Source: a virus. From it: a stretch of DNA of 64,000 bases. Positions 1-7,351 of this stretch are shown here, piece by piece. Position 1 is the stretch's first letter. Every line of letters starts with the position of its first letter. Position numbers and translations under genes: made by a program. The stretch is taken from the IMG/VR virus record IMGVR_UViG_3300023184_000025, positions 1 to 64,000 of that record, one strand, 5' to 3'. The notes under the pieces were generated by a model. That model saw nothing but the letters and a program-made list of their open reading frames with translations. It was not told where the DNA came from and ran no database searches.

Positions 1-706
1 CATTGAATGGTAATTTATGTAGATACACATATTCACCTTTTCTAATCTTGCCACTGAACAAAACCATTTGTGGATCATTGGGGAACATACCTGTATCTGA
101 CCCAGCAGTAGTTAGACCCATTGCTATGGCAACTTTAGGATCAGAGGTAGCATAGATAGCATTTTGATTACTACCAGCCGCACCACCTGTATCTACCGAT
201 TGTCTTGGCTCTAGCATAGGAATCTTTTGTCTTGACCCATGCCAAAGATAGGTATTAATAACTTTGCCTTCCGCCACACCTTGCTGTATGGTGCTTAGTC
301 TAGCAAGTTCTTGTTCACCTTCGGGAGTCAGTAACCAATAGCCGTCGGCATCTACAATCCAACCAGCGTCATATAAACTGTCATACACTCTACTTTGGGC
401 ACGGCTTAGACTCTGACTATCTTCTTGAAATCCCAAACCATGATCATTTGCAACTTCAATGGCTTTAAGTAACAAGGCTTTGCCATAACCTTTGCCGCGT
501 ACATCGTCAGTTACTTCTGCCTGATTGTGTACGTCTTCAGTCTCAGGATCCCTATAGAATGAAAAATGTCCAACATTTTTTCCATCAGCGATTGCAGTAA
601 CAGTAAAACTACTTTGATAGTTGTCTGTGGATGCTGTGCGGAATTGTACTGCCGATGCGTCTGCTTCGCCAAGGAAGCCTTCAGTGATAAACTCTTGTGC
701 TCTCAT
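1..706 (-). CDS. Capsid-targeted GNAT / ADP-ribosyltransferase-like protein, C-terminus cut by window edge
   Basis: The frame is open from an ATG at 706 to the left window edge, 235 codons without a stop. Residues 1-10 (MRAQEFITEG) resemble the capsid-targeting sequence of T4 internal head proteins (T4 IPIII begins MKTYQEFIAEA), which the prohead protease cuts after Ile-X-Glu. Residues 65-80 carry a GNAT-like acetyl-CoA loop (VTDDVRGKGYGKALL). Residues 154-159 (LWHGSR) followed by IYATSDPKVAIAMG resemble a PARP/ART NAD-binding fold. T4 Alt is a packaged ADP-ribosyltransferase, so a similar injected effector is plausible. It follows the 707-1375 gene, which starts with nearly the same ten residues, with no gap. 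The domain calls are by eye; the ART part is the less certain because it runs off the window. Confidence 0.6.
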   Translation of the reverse strand, partial: MRAQEFITEGFLGEADASAVQFRTASTDNYQSSFTVTAIADGKNVGHFSFYRDPETEDVHNQAEVTDDVRGKGYGKALLLKAIEVANDHGLGFQEDSQSLSRAQSRVYDSLYDAGWIVDADGYWLLTPEGEQELARLSTIQQGVAEGKVINTYLWHGSRQKIPMLEPRQSVDTGGAAGSNQNAIYATSDPKVAIAMGLTTAGSDTGMFPNDPQMVLFSGKIRKGEYVYLHKLPFN

Positions 707-1375
707 TTAATACACCAAACTATCTATACGTTTATATTTTATATTAAACGCATTCATTAATAATTCTACTTCACGCAGGCATTCGTCTCTGCCGCCACCA
801 ACCAAGTATGCACCATTAAAACGCTTTAGTTGACCAACACTGGCCCAGCCCACAGTCATTGGATCATCTTCCATTTCTTCTATGGCACCTTGAATCAAAC
901 TTTGTGTAGTAGTACGACGATTAAAGGCAGGGAACTCTAGGTCTCTAGTGTCAGAAACTTGTTGTGCGTACATTTCACGTATGGTTGCAATGATGGTACT
1001 TGGTTCTATTCCGTGATCCATCCAGCTACGGAGGTAGCCATAACCTTTGTCTACTATTTGAAAGCGACGCCAATCTACGGGACTTTTGGGCTCGTTGTAA
1101 TAGTCATCACCATTCTCGTCTTCGCCTTCTTCGCCTTCGGTTCCTAGTGTTTCGTCCCAGAATTGTTGTATCTGTTGAACGGAATCCCCACTCAGGCCTT
1201 GATCTTCAGCATTGACAAAGAACAGCACAGGACCAGTTTGCTTTTGTACAAAATTCATTATTTGAATAAACTTTGGATTGGCAGGTGGCCAGGGTCCGCC
1301 ATTGTATTCAGGTTGAACATCAACACAAATAACTGGCTGACTTAGGCCTTCAACAATAAAATCCTGTGCTCTCAT
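707..1375 (-). CDS. Capsid-targeted protein with isochorismatase-like fold (tentative)
   Basis: 222 residues. The N-terminus MRAQDFIVEG matches that of the downstream gene and looks like a T4-type capsid-targeting sequence with a predicted cut after Ile-Val-Glu. The next strand, VICVDVQPEY, resembles the first strand of isochorismatase-family cysteine hydrolases with its catalytic Asp, and near the C-terminus YLVGGGRDECLREVELL sits where that family has its nucleophilic Cys. Between them is an acidic low-complexity insert (EGEEGEDENGDD). The family includes nicotinamidases, but I cannot show a substrate. Its ATG shares one base with the stop of the upstream gene, so the two are cotranscribed. 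The packaging signal is more convincing than the enzyme assignment. Confidence 0.5.
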   Translation of the reverse strand: MRAQDFIVEGLSQPVICVDVQPEYNGGPWPPANPKFIQIMNFVQKQTGPVLFFVNAEDQGLSGDSVQQIQQFWDETLGTEGEEGEDENGDDYYNEPKSPVDWRRFQIVDKGYGYLRSWMDHGIEPSTIIATIREMYAQQVSDTRDLEFPAFNRRTTTQSLIQGAIEEMEDDPMTVGWASVGQLKRFNGAYLVGGGRDECLREVELLMNAFNIKYKRIDSLVY

Positions 1376-3462
1376 TACATTTTACCTGATGTCTTTAATG
1401 TAGGTGGTGTGCCAGCGGCAGTGGTATGCCAGCCCATTTTTTTGGCTTGGCGTTGTACTTCTCCGGGCTTGATGTCCACAGTTAAGGCCATACTGTAACG
1501 TGGATCACGAGCTTCCTGGTCATTAATGGGGATGTAGCCTGATGCTTCTGCTATTGGTTTTATTCTACTTAATTCGTACATGACTTTGTTGCCGGTGTCA
1601 GCACGGAAAGCACGGAAGCCCAAAGCCTTTGCATAACGCTGAACCAAACTGTCATACAGTCTTGCCCTGGTCATTGCTTTTCTTTGATCCTCATCTGGGT
1701 TAACTTCTTTTGAAGCCGAAAAGTATATTTTGTTGGGCTTGTATCTTCCCTTGGCGCCAGGCACCCTGTCAGAAACAAATGTTTGAACAGCACTTAACAC
1801 AGTGGCAAACACACGCTGTTGATCACCCTCGCCTGTTTTTTCTTGACTGTTGTTTCTATAAAACTCAACACTCCATGCTTCCTCTTTTGTATCTTGACTA
1901 AATCCCTTGGTAAACATGACACTTAGAAAGGTATTGTCATCTAATCGTGCTATTGCGTCTACATCACCATGGTCACCCTTTTCCCATCGAAGTATTTTAT
2001 AGGGTTGGTCTAATGATTCATTAACATCTTCGGGTACTACTTGCCCTTGGCGACGACGCAGATCATCTTTCATGCGCTGTAATAATTCTTCGCGAGCACC
2101 GGCAACGCCCATGTGCTTGATGGTCTGCGACGCACGCCCTATGGTTTGTATATCCTTGACTGTTTGTCCAACACCATTGGTGGTGGCGCAACCAGGTGTG
2201 CCGGCTATGCATGCTGCCGCAGCCACGGCTGCTAGTCGGTCTTTGACAGATTCCTCTAGTGGCATATCTTTAAAGAATTCTGGATACTGATCAACCCAGT
2301 GACGCATAATGCGGCCTGCCATGGCATTGGCTTCGTCTTCGTAAGGGGATCCTGTTTCACCTGCGTCCACAGGCATGTCAGCTAGTTCGTCTTGGCGAGC
2401 GTGTGTGAGCTCATGTGCTAGAGTACGCAAAATATCTAGCACATGACGGCCACTTACTGCCAGTGTAACTGAACGTGTTTCATGATCAAATTGACCGAAT
2501 GTGCCGTTTCTACGTGTCCATTCCGGGTCACGTTTTAATATGATTTTTGGGGCTTGTTCAATTCCGAGATACTCAACACAACTATCAATGAATGGTTGTA
2601 GTACTTGCTTAATGTCTTGATTAATGTCTGGAGATTCTGTGTTTTCTTGTACACTTTCGCCGCCACCATCGCCACCCTCGCTGTTGCCAAACGAGAATCC
2701 AGGCATCCAGTACCCACCATATCCGTAGCGTACTTTCTTTTTCTTGCGTTCTTGTAAACTTAGTTCATGATCTTTTGCGGCAAGCCTAGCTTCACGCAGT
2801 CGGTCAATCAAGCCGCTGGCCCTCAACAGTTTAAATGCTAGATTTTCTGGACCAAATTCTCCAGTATTGGCCAGGCCGGTTGTGCGCATTTCACGTATCT
2901 TTTTAGCCAGCAATTCCATGCGCTGTCTATCACCATCGGCAATGGCTGACTCAATTCTGCGTCCTAGATCTTCGTACTTGCTACGTGTGCTCATGTCATC
3001 AACCACAGCTTGTTGACGTTTTGGAACTTGTAGCCAGTCATTGTTCAACACTGAATACTCTCCTTGGCTTACTGGAGGTTGGTTGGCATTCTGTACATAT
3101 AACTCAACATCGTAGCCGCCAATTTTAAAATTGTGCTGATCGTTATACTGATATTTTTTAGCATCAAACAGTTCACGATAAACTTCGCTGGCATCAGCCT
3201 TGGGTAAATCTACTACCAAGTGTAGATCAATGTCTGAGTGTGGTGTATATGTGTAGGCGGCGTTTGAACCAGATATTGTGACGTCTTTTAGTTCAATGTC
3301 TGTTAGGCCAAGGAATTCACGGAAGTCATCCGCAATTGCCAATAGATGTTCACGAACATCAGGGAGAAGATTTTCGTCCTCTCCCCAAATGCGTGGGTTT
3401 AACTTGTCGTTAAACTTGATTGCGTTGCTTAAACGATAGGAATCTAGTTCATGAATGTTCAT
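1375..3462 (-). CDS. Nucleotidyltransferase-zincin fusion protein
   Basis: 695 residues with at least two recognisable domains. Residues 61-85 hold a polymerase-beta-type nucleotidyltransferase motif (GSNAAYTYTPHSDIDLHLV, with G65-S66 and D77/D79). Residues 341-380 hold a zincin motif, HELTH at 350-354, with a downstream YEDEANAMAG that could supply the third zinc ligand. A Gly/Ser/Asp-rich linker near 245-275 separates them. Near residue 404 there is a short hydrophobic Ala-rich stretch ending in a Cys. The C-terminal 200 residues are unassigned. The gene precedes two genes with capsid-targeting N-termini, so a virion-delivered multidomain protein is possible, but it lacks that N-terminal signal. 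A late-type TAAATA box ends 6 nt before the ATG. Confidence 0.6.
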   Translation of the reverse strand: MNIHELDSYRLSNAIKFNDKLNPRIWGEDENLLPDVREHLLAIADDFREFLGLTDIELKDVTISGSNAAYTYTPHSDIDLHLVVDLPKADASEVYRELFDAKKYQYNDQHNFKIGGYDVELYVQNANQPPVSQGEYSVLNNDWLQVPKRQQAVVDDMSTRSKYEDLGRRIESAIADGDRQRMELLAKKIREMRTTGLANTGEFGPENLAFKLLRASGLIDRLREARLAAKDHELSLQERKKKKVRYGYGGYWMPGFSFGNSEGGDGGGESVQENTESPDINQDIKQVLQPFIDSCVEYLGIEQAPKIILKRDPEWTRRNGTFGQFDHETRSVTLAVSGRHVLDILRTLAHELTHARQDELADMPVDAGETGSPYEDEANAMAGRIMRHWVDQYPEFFKDMPLEESVKDRLAAVAAAACIAGTPGCATTNGVGQTVKDIQTIGRASQTIKHMGVAGAREELLQRMKDDLRRRQGQVVPEDVNESLDQPYKILRWEKGDHGDVDAIARLDDNTFLSVMFTKGFSQDTKEEAWSVEFYRNNSQEKTGEGDQQRVFATVLSAVQTFVSDRVPGAKGRYKPNKIYFSASKEVNPDEDQRKAMTRARLYDSLVQRYAKALGFRAFRADTGNKVMYELSRIKPIAEASGYIPINDQEARDPRYSMALTVDIKPGEVQRQAKKMGWHTTAAGTPPTLKTSGKM

Positions 3463-3468
3463 AAACTA

Positions 3469-3476
3469 TATTTACC
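3469..3476 (-). promoter_or_regulatory. Late-type box GGTAAATA
   Basis: Ends six bases before the ATG of the nucleotidyltransferase-zincin gene. Two mismatches from the T4 late consensus. Confidence 0.4.
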
Positions 3477-3483
3477 GCTTTGA

Positions 3484-4428
3484 TTACTTAGATGCTTTTG
3501 TTTTCTTTTTAGCTAGAGCAGGCGTTTCTATTGCCTTGACTGATTTAGCCACTGCTTTAACTGGCTTGGCTTCTGTCTTGCCTTGTTTGGCTGTTTCTGT
3601 AACAGGTGATTCATTACTGGCAATAACTCGAGAAGTTGCAGACACCTCTTGTTGAGCTAACTGTGCATCTGCTAGTTTCTTAGCTTCAACATTTGCCTTG
3701 GCAATAACACTAAGGTCTTCGTACAATTTGTCCTGTGTGTTAAAATCAAACACATAGGTGCCGGTGTGCTTGAGCAATACCCGCTTGTCAATCCAGACTT
3801 TACCACCAATATCGCGCCAGTTTTCGCAGAATGTCCAGTCTTCTGAATAGTAGCGACCTTCGCGTACTGCTGTGTCGTAATATGTCTTCATGTATGGATC
3901 TAATTCTACTGGTAATCCAATGTCGTTTTTAAAGGGTTTGACTGCTTGATGTACATTGAGTTTATCAAATACATTGCGTTTTACCAACATAAAACCTGTG
4001 CCTGTTTTGCTAACTTCTTGAAGGTTGCCGTCTTCGCTGACTTCTGCATTTTCAAAACCATTAACTACCCACTTGATTGGCAAAGTTTTCATTGGATATA
4101 ATCCGCCAACAACATCTTTTTGTGAATCAAGAAGTACTAGTAAATGCCAAGGTTCCCAACCAATGTCTGCATCAATGAACATCAGGTGTGTTGAGTCTGG
4201 GTTGTTTAAGAATTTAGCAACCAGTGTATTTCTAGCACGGCTAATTAATGATTCATTGGTCATGGTTTCCATGGTCCACTCAATGCCAAGTTGTCGGCAA
4301 GTGTTGGCCCATTTGATATAACTCATGAATGTGCTTTCAGTTAACATGCCACCGTAGCAGGGCATACAGATATGCACTCTAGTGGTGCGCAGGTAGTCAA
4401 CGTTGACTTGGATTTGTTGTTCAGCCAT
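3484..4428 (-). CDS. GT-A-like glycosyltransferase
   Basis: 314 residues. An N-terminal strand VHICMPCYGG, an Asn-rich helix with SRARNTLVAKFL and the FIDADIGW motif at about residue 88 (a DxD-type metal/sugar-nucleotide motif) fit the GT-A fold as seen in conserved T4-like phage glycosyltransferases. A later KTGTGFMLVKR stretch and an aromatic SEDWTFCENW segment fit the acceptor half. The last 70 residues are Lys/Ala/Thr-rich and probably disordered. A gap of about 70 bp upstream contains a late-type box (TATTTA read on the plus strand, 4455-4460) and a GAGGAAC ribosome-binding site. Acceptor (DNA, virion protein or host glycan) cannot be told. Confidence 0.6.
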   Translation of the reverse strand: MAEQQIQVNVDYLRTTRVHICMPCYGGMLTESTFMSYIKWANTCRQLGIEWTMETMTNESLISRARNTLVAKFLNNPDSTHLMFIDADIGWEPWHLLVLLDSQKDVVGGLYPMKTLPIKWVVNGFENAEVSEDGNLQEVSKTGTGFMLVKRNVFDKLNVHQAVKPFKNDIGLPVELDPYMKTYYDTAVREGRYYSEDWTFCENWRDIGGKVWIDKRVLLKHTGTYVFDFNTQDKLYEDLSVIAKANVEAKKLADAQLAQQEVSATSRVIASNESPVTETAKQGKTEAKPVKAVAKSVKAIETPALAKKKTKASK

Positions 4429-4454
4429 ATGTTCCTCGTAAAAATATGTACTTC

Positions 4455-4462
4455 TATTTAAC
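4455..4462 (-). promoter_or_regulatory. Late-type box GTTAAATA
   Basis: 26 nt upstream of the glycosyltransferase ATG, with GAGGAAC between. Confidence 0.35.
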
Positions 4463-4499
4463 TACGTACAAAACCCTGGCTATTTTTTTACTGGCGAAG

Positions 4500-4646
4500 T
4501 TATGATGCTATTTTTAATCCAACGCCTAAAACCATTACCTTACTGCAATTTCTTAGTGGAGTCATCAATACATTAGGAGATCCATGCTGTACTGTCTTGA
4601 CAGGTAACTTTGGCGGATGAACGCGACGTTTACTTGTTTGTTTCAT
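4500..4646 (-). CDS. Short ORF with weak PAAR-like segment (doubtful)
   Basis: A 48-codon frame starts at an ATG inside the last codons of the nucleotidylyltransferase gene and ends at 4500. It contains VQHGSPNVLM, which looks like the GSPxVxxNG part of PAAR spike-tip proteins, but the following NGxPAARxGD half is not conserved. It may be a small decayed PAAR-like protein, a real short protein, or chance. There is no clear ribosome-binding site. The 200 bp between 4429 and 4629 contain no other credible gene. Confidence 0.25.
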   Translation of the reverse strand: MKQTSKRRVHPPKLPVKTVQHGSPNVLMTPLRNCSKVMVLGVGLKIAS

Positions 4647-5622
4647 CAATATAGTCATTGTTTTCGCCAATGTCAATTTCTCGACCACGTGCAATTGGAC
4701 GTCTGCCTTGCTTGTCTGAGAAATCCTCCAACCTTGCCAACGCTTGAACTTTACTTTGCATGGCACCGGCTTTGTACATTAAATGTTCAACTCCTCGATA
4801 GTTACCAACTTTGAGCATTTCTGCTAACTCAACTAATTGTTTTACTAAACTGTTTTTAAGACTGCCTTCGTTCCAGGTTCCAAGTCCACCAGTGGGACGA
4901 ATTTGAACTCCGTCATCAGGATCATTGACCAGGGTAGCTTCGTCAACTTCTTTATCAGGACCGTTTGGCATTGGCATTCCTGCATTCAATCCTCCGGCTC
5001 CTACACCAAAGGCTGGGCCTTGTAGTGCTTCTTTTACATCATTGCCCATGCCTGCATCAATTAGTTTAGTTGTTACATTGGTTAACTTTTCGTTACCTTG
5101 GGTCTGTGGATACAGTGAATTAACCAATGAGGCTTTTTGTTCTGACGACATTGCAGGCCATTTAGCACGAATTTCTGTGGCACTGGTCATGCCTGAGCCA
5201 AACTGTACCACAGGCAAATATGCTATGTAAGCATGCTGAGTCATTGGCTGTAGACCTGTGCGCTTGTATGGTTGTAAGTAGCCAGCACTACCATCCTTTT
5301 TTACATCGCCTGGCACGGGCTGTTCGTTACGATCCTTTTCACTGCGTACAAAAATTAATTGTGTGCTACCAGGATCATAATGCTGTGTAATTTCATTGGC
5401 ACGGAAAGGACTTTTAACCTGAATAAATCTGTGTGCAGGAATGCCGGCTAATTTTGCTAGTTTTTGTTTGACTGCAAAAGGAAAAGGTCTTGTTGAAGTA
5501 TCTGCTGTGGCGGCAATATAAACGTCGGCACTAGGGAAAGCCGCTTGGGCCGAATCGTATAGAGCTTTATGGCCTGCGTGAAAGGGGTGGAAACCACCGG
5601 GCATAATGACTAGTTTTTTCAT
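4630..5622 (-). CDS. HxGH-family nucleotidylyltransferase
   Basis: 330 residues. The N-terminus KKLVIMPGGFHPFHAGHKAL carries the HxGH ATP-binding signature of the nucleotidylyltransferase superfamily (NMN adenylyltransferase, CTP:phosphate-ester cytidylyltransferases, PPAT). AATADTSTRPFPF and VRSEKDR fit the middle of that fold; SATEIRAKWP (about residue 168) matches the C-terminal S(S/A)TxxR motif. About 130 extra residues follow with no known domain. Conserved phage relatives are usually called cytidylyltransferases. With NadE elsewhere in the window, NMN adenylyltransferase activity is an alternative. A late-type box ends 6 nt upstream of the ATG, which leaves almost no leader. Confidence 0.65.
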   Translation of the reverse strand: MKKLVIMPGGFHPFHAGHKALYDSAQAAFPSADVYIAATADTSTRPFPFAVKQKLAKLAGIPAHRFIQVKSPFRANEITQHYDPGSTQLIFVRSEKDRNEQPVPGDVKKDGSAGYLQPYKRTGLQPMTQHAYIAYLPVVQFGSGMTSATEIRAKWPAMSSEQKASLVNSLYPQTQGNEKLTNVTTKLIDAGMGNDVKEALQGPAFGVGAGGLNAGMPMPNGPDKEVDEATLVNDPDDGVQIRPTGGLGTWNEGSLKNSLVKQLVELAEMLKVGNYRGVEHLMYKAGAMQSKVQALARLEDFSDKQGRRPIARGREIDIGENNDYIDETNK

Positions 5623-5628
5623 ACCTTA

Positions 5629-5636
5629 TATTTAGC
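5629..5636 (-). promoter_or_regulatory. Late-type box GCTAAATA
   Basis: Ends six bases before the ATG of the 4630-5622 nucleotidylyltransferase. Confidence 0.4.
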
Positions 5637-6065
5637 CTACATGTTCTCTAAGAGCCAAAGGTATGATGGTGCTTGAAATTTAAAAATTACTTGACCGTTA
5701 CAACCAATTGCACCATAGAAAGAGTCAACAATGTTGTCTTGAGTCCCATTAAAATTATGGTGATATGCGGCTTGTTGGAATACTATCTTGCTAACGTCAA
5801 TGTCTTCAAGTTTAAAATCAGTAACAGTAACCAATACATCTTTTATAATATTTCCAAATTCATCTACTTTGGTATGATCAATGGTTTTGCCAGACATTTT
5901 AATAGTCAATGTGTATTCCTGATCAGTGTCATCAAATTCGTGGTTAATAGTTATAGGATCAACGCTGGGTTTTCCTTGAAAAATATTAACATTGTTTAAA
6001 TGAATTGACACGTCAAGCTCGGGTTCTGTAGCAGAAACCCGCAGGCTTAATGTTGAATTGTCCAT
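5637..6065 (-). CDS. Conserved hypothetical, probable beta-rich virion protein
   Basis: 142 residues with alternating hydrophobic strands and no catalytic motif I recognise. The C-terminal half (DIDVSKIVFQQ, then YGAIGCNGQVIFKF) reads like a beta-sandwich of the carbohydrate-binding type. It begins one base into the stop of the preceding gene and belongs to a run of small late genes, so a virion or adhesin role is inferred from context only. Confidence 0.5.
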   Translation of the reverse strand: MDNSTLSLRVSATEPELDVSIHLNNVNIFQGKPSVDPITINHEFDDTDQEYTLTIKMSGKTIDHTKVDEFGNIIKDVLVTVTDFKLEDIDVSKIVFQQAAYHHNFNGTQDNIVDSFYGAIGCNGQVIFKFQAPSYLWLLENM

Positions 6066-6433
6066 TAATAACTTAACATTAACTTAGTGATTGTTCCAGC
6101 GGAAAATCCCTCTACATTGGCTCTGATCCATGTAAAGTTTCCGGTGACGTTAACACTAAAATTGTTGGTGGTTGTGGTAGTTAAAGAATCAAATTCGTAT
6201 ACTTTGAACCAGTCGGCGTCCGTTGCTGGTACTGAATCAACGGTGGCTTCAATTTTAATCAATCCTTCAAATCCATTCAGATAAAAAGCCAGCGTCTGCA
6301 GGGAACCAAAGCCACCGTAATAATTAGACGCTTGTTGATTTTCTCCAGACCAGTCTAAACTGCTACCATCGTAGTTACCCGAGGGTGTGCCATATGAGGT
6401 AGTTGGCAATAGCTGGAGAGTTGTAGTTTTCAT
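6065..6433 (-). CDS. Small beta-rich hypothetical, probable virion component
   Basis: 122 residues, rich in Thr, Ser, Gly and Asn, with repeated short strands (TIKIEATVDSVPATDADW, TGNFTWIRANVEGFSAGTI type segments). This composition is typical of phage neck, tail or fibre-associated beta proteins. Its ATG overlaps the stop of the upstream 59-residue gene as ATGA, so the two are translationally coupled. No enzymatic motif is visible. Confidence 0.5.
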   Translation of the reverse strand: MKTTTLQLLPTTSYGTPSGNYDGSSLDWSGENQQASNYYGGFGSLQTLAFYLNGFEGLIKIEATVDSVPATDADWFKVYEFDSLTTTTTNNFSVNVTGNFTWIRANVEGFSAGTITKLMLSY

Positions 6434-6609
6434 TGCTCTTGACCAACTCGTTCAATTTCTACAACAACACCGTTTCCGCCAAGTTCTTCAGCCACAGCCG
6501 CTAAACTTTCTACCAGTTCTACTGTAGCGATTGTACCTTGATTTGGTGCATCATCCTTGATCAATTTTGAAAGTTTGATCACAACTATTTCTTCGTGTAT
6601 TTTTGCCAT
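6430..6609 (-). CDS. Small hypothetical protein (59 aa)
   Basis: An ATG at 6609 opens a 59-codon frame (starts MAKIHEEIVVIKLSKL) ending in an ATGA overlap with the next gene. The protein is an acidic strand-helix-strand design (EEIVVIKLSKL, a helix around VELVESLAAVAEEL, then GVVVEIERV). A late-type CATAAATA box lies 7 nt upstream of the ATG with no room for a Shine-Dalgarno sequence. Function unknown. Confidence 0.55.
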   Translation of the reverse strand: MAKIHEEIVVIKLSKLIKDDAPNQGTIATVELVESLAAVAEELGGNGVVVEIERVGQEQ

Positions 6610-6616
6610 GGTAATC

Positions 6617-6624
6617 TATTTATG
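6617..6624 (-). promoter_or_regulatory. Late-type box CATAAATA
   Basis: One mismatch from TATAAATA; ends seven bases before the ATG of the 59-residue protein. Confidence 0.45.
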
Positions 6625-7351
6625 CTTTTATTAAGGTTACAGTTTTTCTGACTGTGCTTGGACTCACAAGACTAAGCATACTTACAAAAGATTCGTGATC
6701 GTATTCTACAAAAAAGTTTCCATACAAATAACAGTACTCGTCTTTTTTTACCCAATGTGTAAGTGCAGGCCCTAATCTTATTTGCCCTTCGTAGTTTTTT
6801 AAGAAATTAACCAAATAACTTTTTTGTTGTTTGGTTATTTTTCTATCTTTAAAATATAAACGATAAGAATGCTTTGGATTTTTTAATCTAATGGTACCTT
6901 TTGCAAACGCTACATTAATCTGATATACGTGTACATTTTTTATAAACGGTAATTTGGATAATTCTTCTATATATTTTTTATTGTTGGTGTATAGATATCC
7001 ATAGCCGCCTGACTGTATTATTAGTCTTTTGGTATCCGATTCTAACGTATAAAAATTATAGAACGACAATAAATTTTCTTCTACTTCATCACCAATGGGC
7101 AATCCCTCTGATCGGCTGTGCCAGTTTCCTCCCCAATTAACGTGTCTTAGGTGATCTTTGAATTTTTTTCGTTGAGACAAGTTCCAAGAAATCATCTTAC
7201 GATCTTTATCAGGATCATTTTTTAAATTTCTTAGACAAGGTAATTCTTGAAGATAGAAAACAGCCCTATACTCAAATTGATCAAAGTATAGCTGGCTTGA
7301 ATTAACTACTTCAAACTCTGGGTTTGAATTGATCAAGGATAATGTATCCAT
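6620..7351 (-). CDS. Hypothetical protein, AT-rich
   Basis: About 243 residues from the ATG at 7351 (a GTG one codon upstream is possible). It is rich in Lys, Tyr, Phe and Asn, with segments such as LIIQSGGYGYLYTNNKKYIEEL and VHVYQINVAF that suggest an alpha/beta domain, but I recognise no family. Its start overlaps the last 40 bp of the ClpA-like gene, so it is likely translated from the same transcript. The base composition is more AT-rich than its neighbours, which could mean recent acquisition. Confidence 0.5.
   Translation of the reverse strand: MDTLSLINSNPEFEVVNSSQLYFDQFEYRAVFYLQELPCLRNLKNDPDKDRKMISWNLSQRKKFKDHLRHVNWGGNWHSRSEGLPIGDEVEENLLSFYNFYTLESDTKRLIIQSGGYGYLYTNNKKYIEELSKLPFIKNVHVYQINVAFAKGTIRLKNPKHSYRLYFKDRKITKQQKSYLVNFLKNYEGQIRLGPALTHWVKKDEYCYLYGNFFVEYDHESFVSMLSLVSPSTVRKTVTLIKA

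Noticed and set aside
4025-4321. Plus-strand frame of 98 codons opposite the glycosyltransferase
   Set aside because: It is antisense to a gene with clear motifs, has no ribosome-binding site and no recognisable protein features.
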